NCBI RefSeq assembly: GCF_025144335.1
Contig: NZ_CP083539.1
Span: forward strand, 1,985,501-2,049,500
Source of the DNA: Jannaschia sp. W003
Lineage (GTDB): Bacteria > Pseudomonadota > Alphaproteobacteria > Rhodobacterales > Rhodobacteraceae
DNA: 64,000 nt
Reading direction: 5' to 3'
The notes beneath the pieces were generated by a model that was given only the letters and a program-made list of their open reading frames with translations, did not search any database and was not told where the DNA came from. The position numbers and the translations under genes are program-made. Below, in pieces: positions 63,444-64,000 of the stretch; the stretch's first letter is position 1, and each line of letters opens with the position of its first letter.

Positions 63444-64000
63444 TTGCTCGACTTGCAGCTAGACACGCGGGATGCCGTGCCCGGGGCCGGCGGGGCGCGC
63501 ACGTCCGGCCTGCGCGGGCGTCACCTGCTCGCCGTGGCGGCCCTCGCCGCGGTGGCCGCCATGCTCGCCCCCGACATGGCCGTCCGTGTCGCGGCCGGTG
63601 CCGTCGCCGCGGCGCTGATCCTCCTCGCCGGCGGCCTGCGCATCGCCGCCCTGCTGCGCGCCCGGCGCGAGCGGCGGCGCCTCGACGACATCATGGTCTT
63701 CGTGGAGCACGACGCCGCGCCCGCCTTCTGCACCGATGCCTTCGGCGCCGTGGTGCTGCAGAACCGCGCCGCCGCCGACCGGTTCGGCGCCGCGCGGGGC
63801 GACGCCCTCAGCCGCGTGTTCGAGCCGCTGTTCGCCAACCCCGACGCCGTGGTCCACCGCGTGCGCGAGGGGCTGCGCCGCGACGGGCGCGCCCGCGAGG
63901 ACGTGGTCACGCGGCGCGGCCACGTGCGCGTCTCGGCCGGGGCGATCCCGGGCGGCGAGCTTTGGCGCGTCGAGGACATGGCCGACCGCCCCGCGCGCAC
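63444..64000 (+). CDS. Membrane sensor protein with PAS-like domain, CckA-type hybrid kinase candidate (partial, 3' end outside window)
   Basis: 185 residues are visible. Two hydrophobic segments (about 28-45 and 48-67) with a very short loop are followed by an Arg-rich stretch (RARRERRRLDDIMVFVEHD) and a PAS-like domain (about 78-180, APAFCTDAFGAVVLQNRAAADRFG). This N-terminal layout matches membrane sensor histidine kinases such as CckA, but the kinase domain lies outside the window, so the type is inferred. Start: a TTG five bases after a perfect GGAGG (in GGAGGTGA); an in-frame GTG six bases upstream is the alternative. The perfect CtrA box upstream fits a CtrA-pathway kinase. Confidence 0.65.
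   Translation, partial: MLDLQLDTRDAVPGAGGARTSGLRGRHLLAVAALAAVAAMLAPDMAVRVAAGAVAAALILLAGGLRIAALLRARRERRRLDDIMVFVEHDAAPAFCTDAFGAVVLQNRAAADRFGAARGDALSRVFEPLFANPDAVVHRVREGLRRDGRAREDVVTRRGHVRVSAGAIPGGELWRVEDMADRPAR

Overview
The window looks like a chromosomal stretch of a high-GC (about 70%) alphaproteobacterium of the order Rhodobacterales (Rhodobacteraceae/Roseobacter group). The evidence is the presence of SciP (DUF1153) next to CtrA, DUF2852, TrgA/TrgB, an alphaproteobacterial LexA with GTTC-N7-GTTC operators, ComEC lacking a recognisable metallo-beta-lactamase motif, and the gene order trpG-trpD-trpC-moaC-moeA-lexA. I see no prophage, insertion sequence, integrase or CRISPR array; nearly all of it is core genome.

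Layout. 1-2228: the start of a haem peroxidase that continues into RTX-like repeats and a Hint domain (cut by the window edge). 2377-5174: gltA and gltX. 5284-8153: comEC and lexA, convergent. 8266-12311: a tightly overlapping trpG-trpD-trpC-moaC-moeA operon (tryptophan plus molybdenum cofactor). 12436-16335: a divergent polysaccharide deacetylase, the N-degron leucyl/arginyl transferase Bpt, an RDD membrane protein and DUF2852. 16384-18600: a lower-GC islet with one acyl-CoA synthetase. 18716-25614: mnmA, sciP, ctrA, ligA, recG. 25661-26092: a compact unit with a LexA operator, a 53-residue membrane ORF and a strong terminator. 26125-32020: YdeI-like, Fe-S scaffold, hisI, the Entner-Doudoroff pair edd-eda and an SLC13 transporter. 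32121-36043: MttB-family methyltransferase, PLP decarboxylase, ICL/PEP-mutase family. 36437-43671: cysS, cimA, a methyltransferase, a squalene/phytoene-synthase-like protein, flavin reductase, speB, a hydrolase. 44130-48635: a secreted low-complexity protein, lipA, an HtrA-type protease, two c-type cytochromes. 48739-56321: amtB, a MobA-like protein, a BCCT transporter, photolyase, trgAB, DUF805. 56370-63353: tRNA-Val(CAC), L,D-transpeptidase, mmsA, a lipoprotein, CBS protein, coaD, guaB and an RsmB-like methyltransferase. 63444-end: a two-TM, PAS-like sensor protein cut by the edge.

Two regulatory themes link distant genes. First, SOS: lexA and the unit after recG carry the same GTTC-N6-GTTC-N7-GTTC arrangement, which marks the 53-residue ORF as a probable DNA-damage-induced small membrane protein. 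Second, CtrA: perfect or one-mismatch TTAA-N7-TTAA sites lie before ctrA itself, before comEC, before the sensor-protein gene at the right edge (a CckA candidate), and before the secreted protein at 44130. With sciP beside ctrA, this suggests a CtrA circuit governing competence and an envelope or secreted protein.

Several gene ends carry dispersed GC-rich elements (a CCCCGAGGTATTT core, or a GCCCCGG...CCGGGGC hairpin) that recur in the window and probably act as 3'-end or terminator elements. All functional calls rest on reading motifs by eye; no database search was possible.
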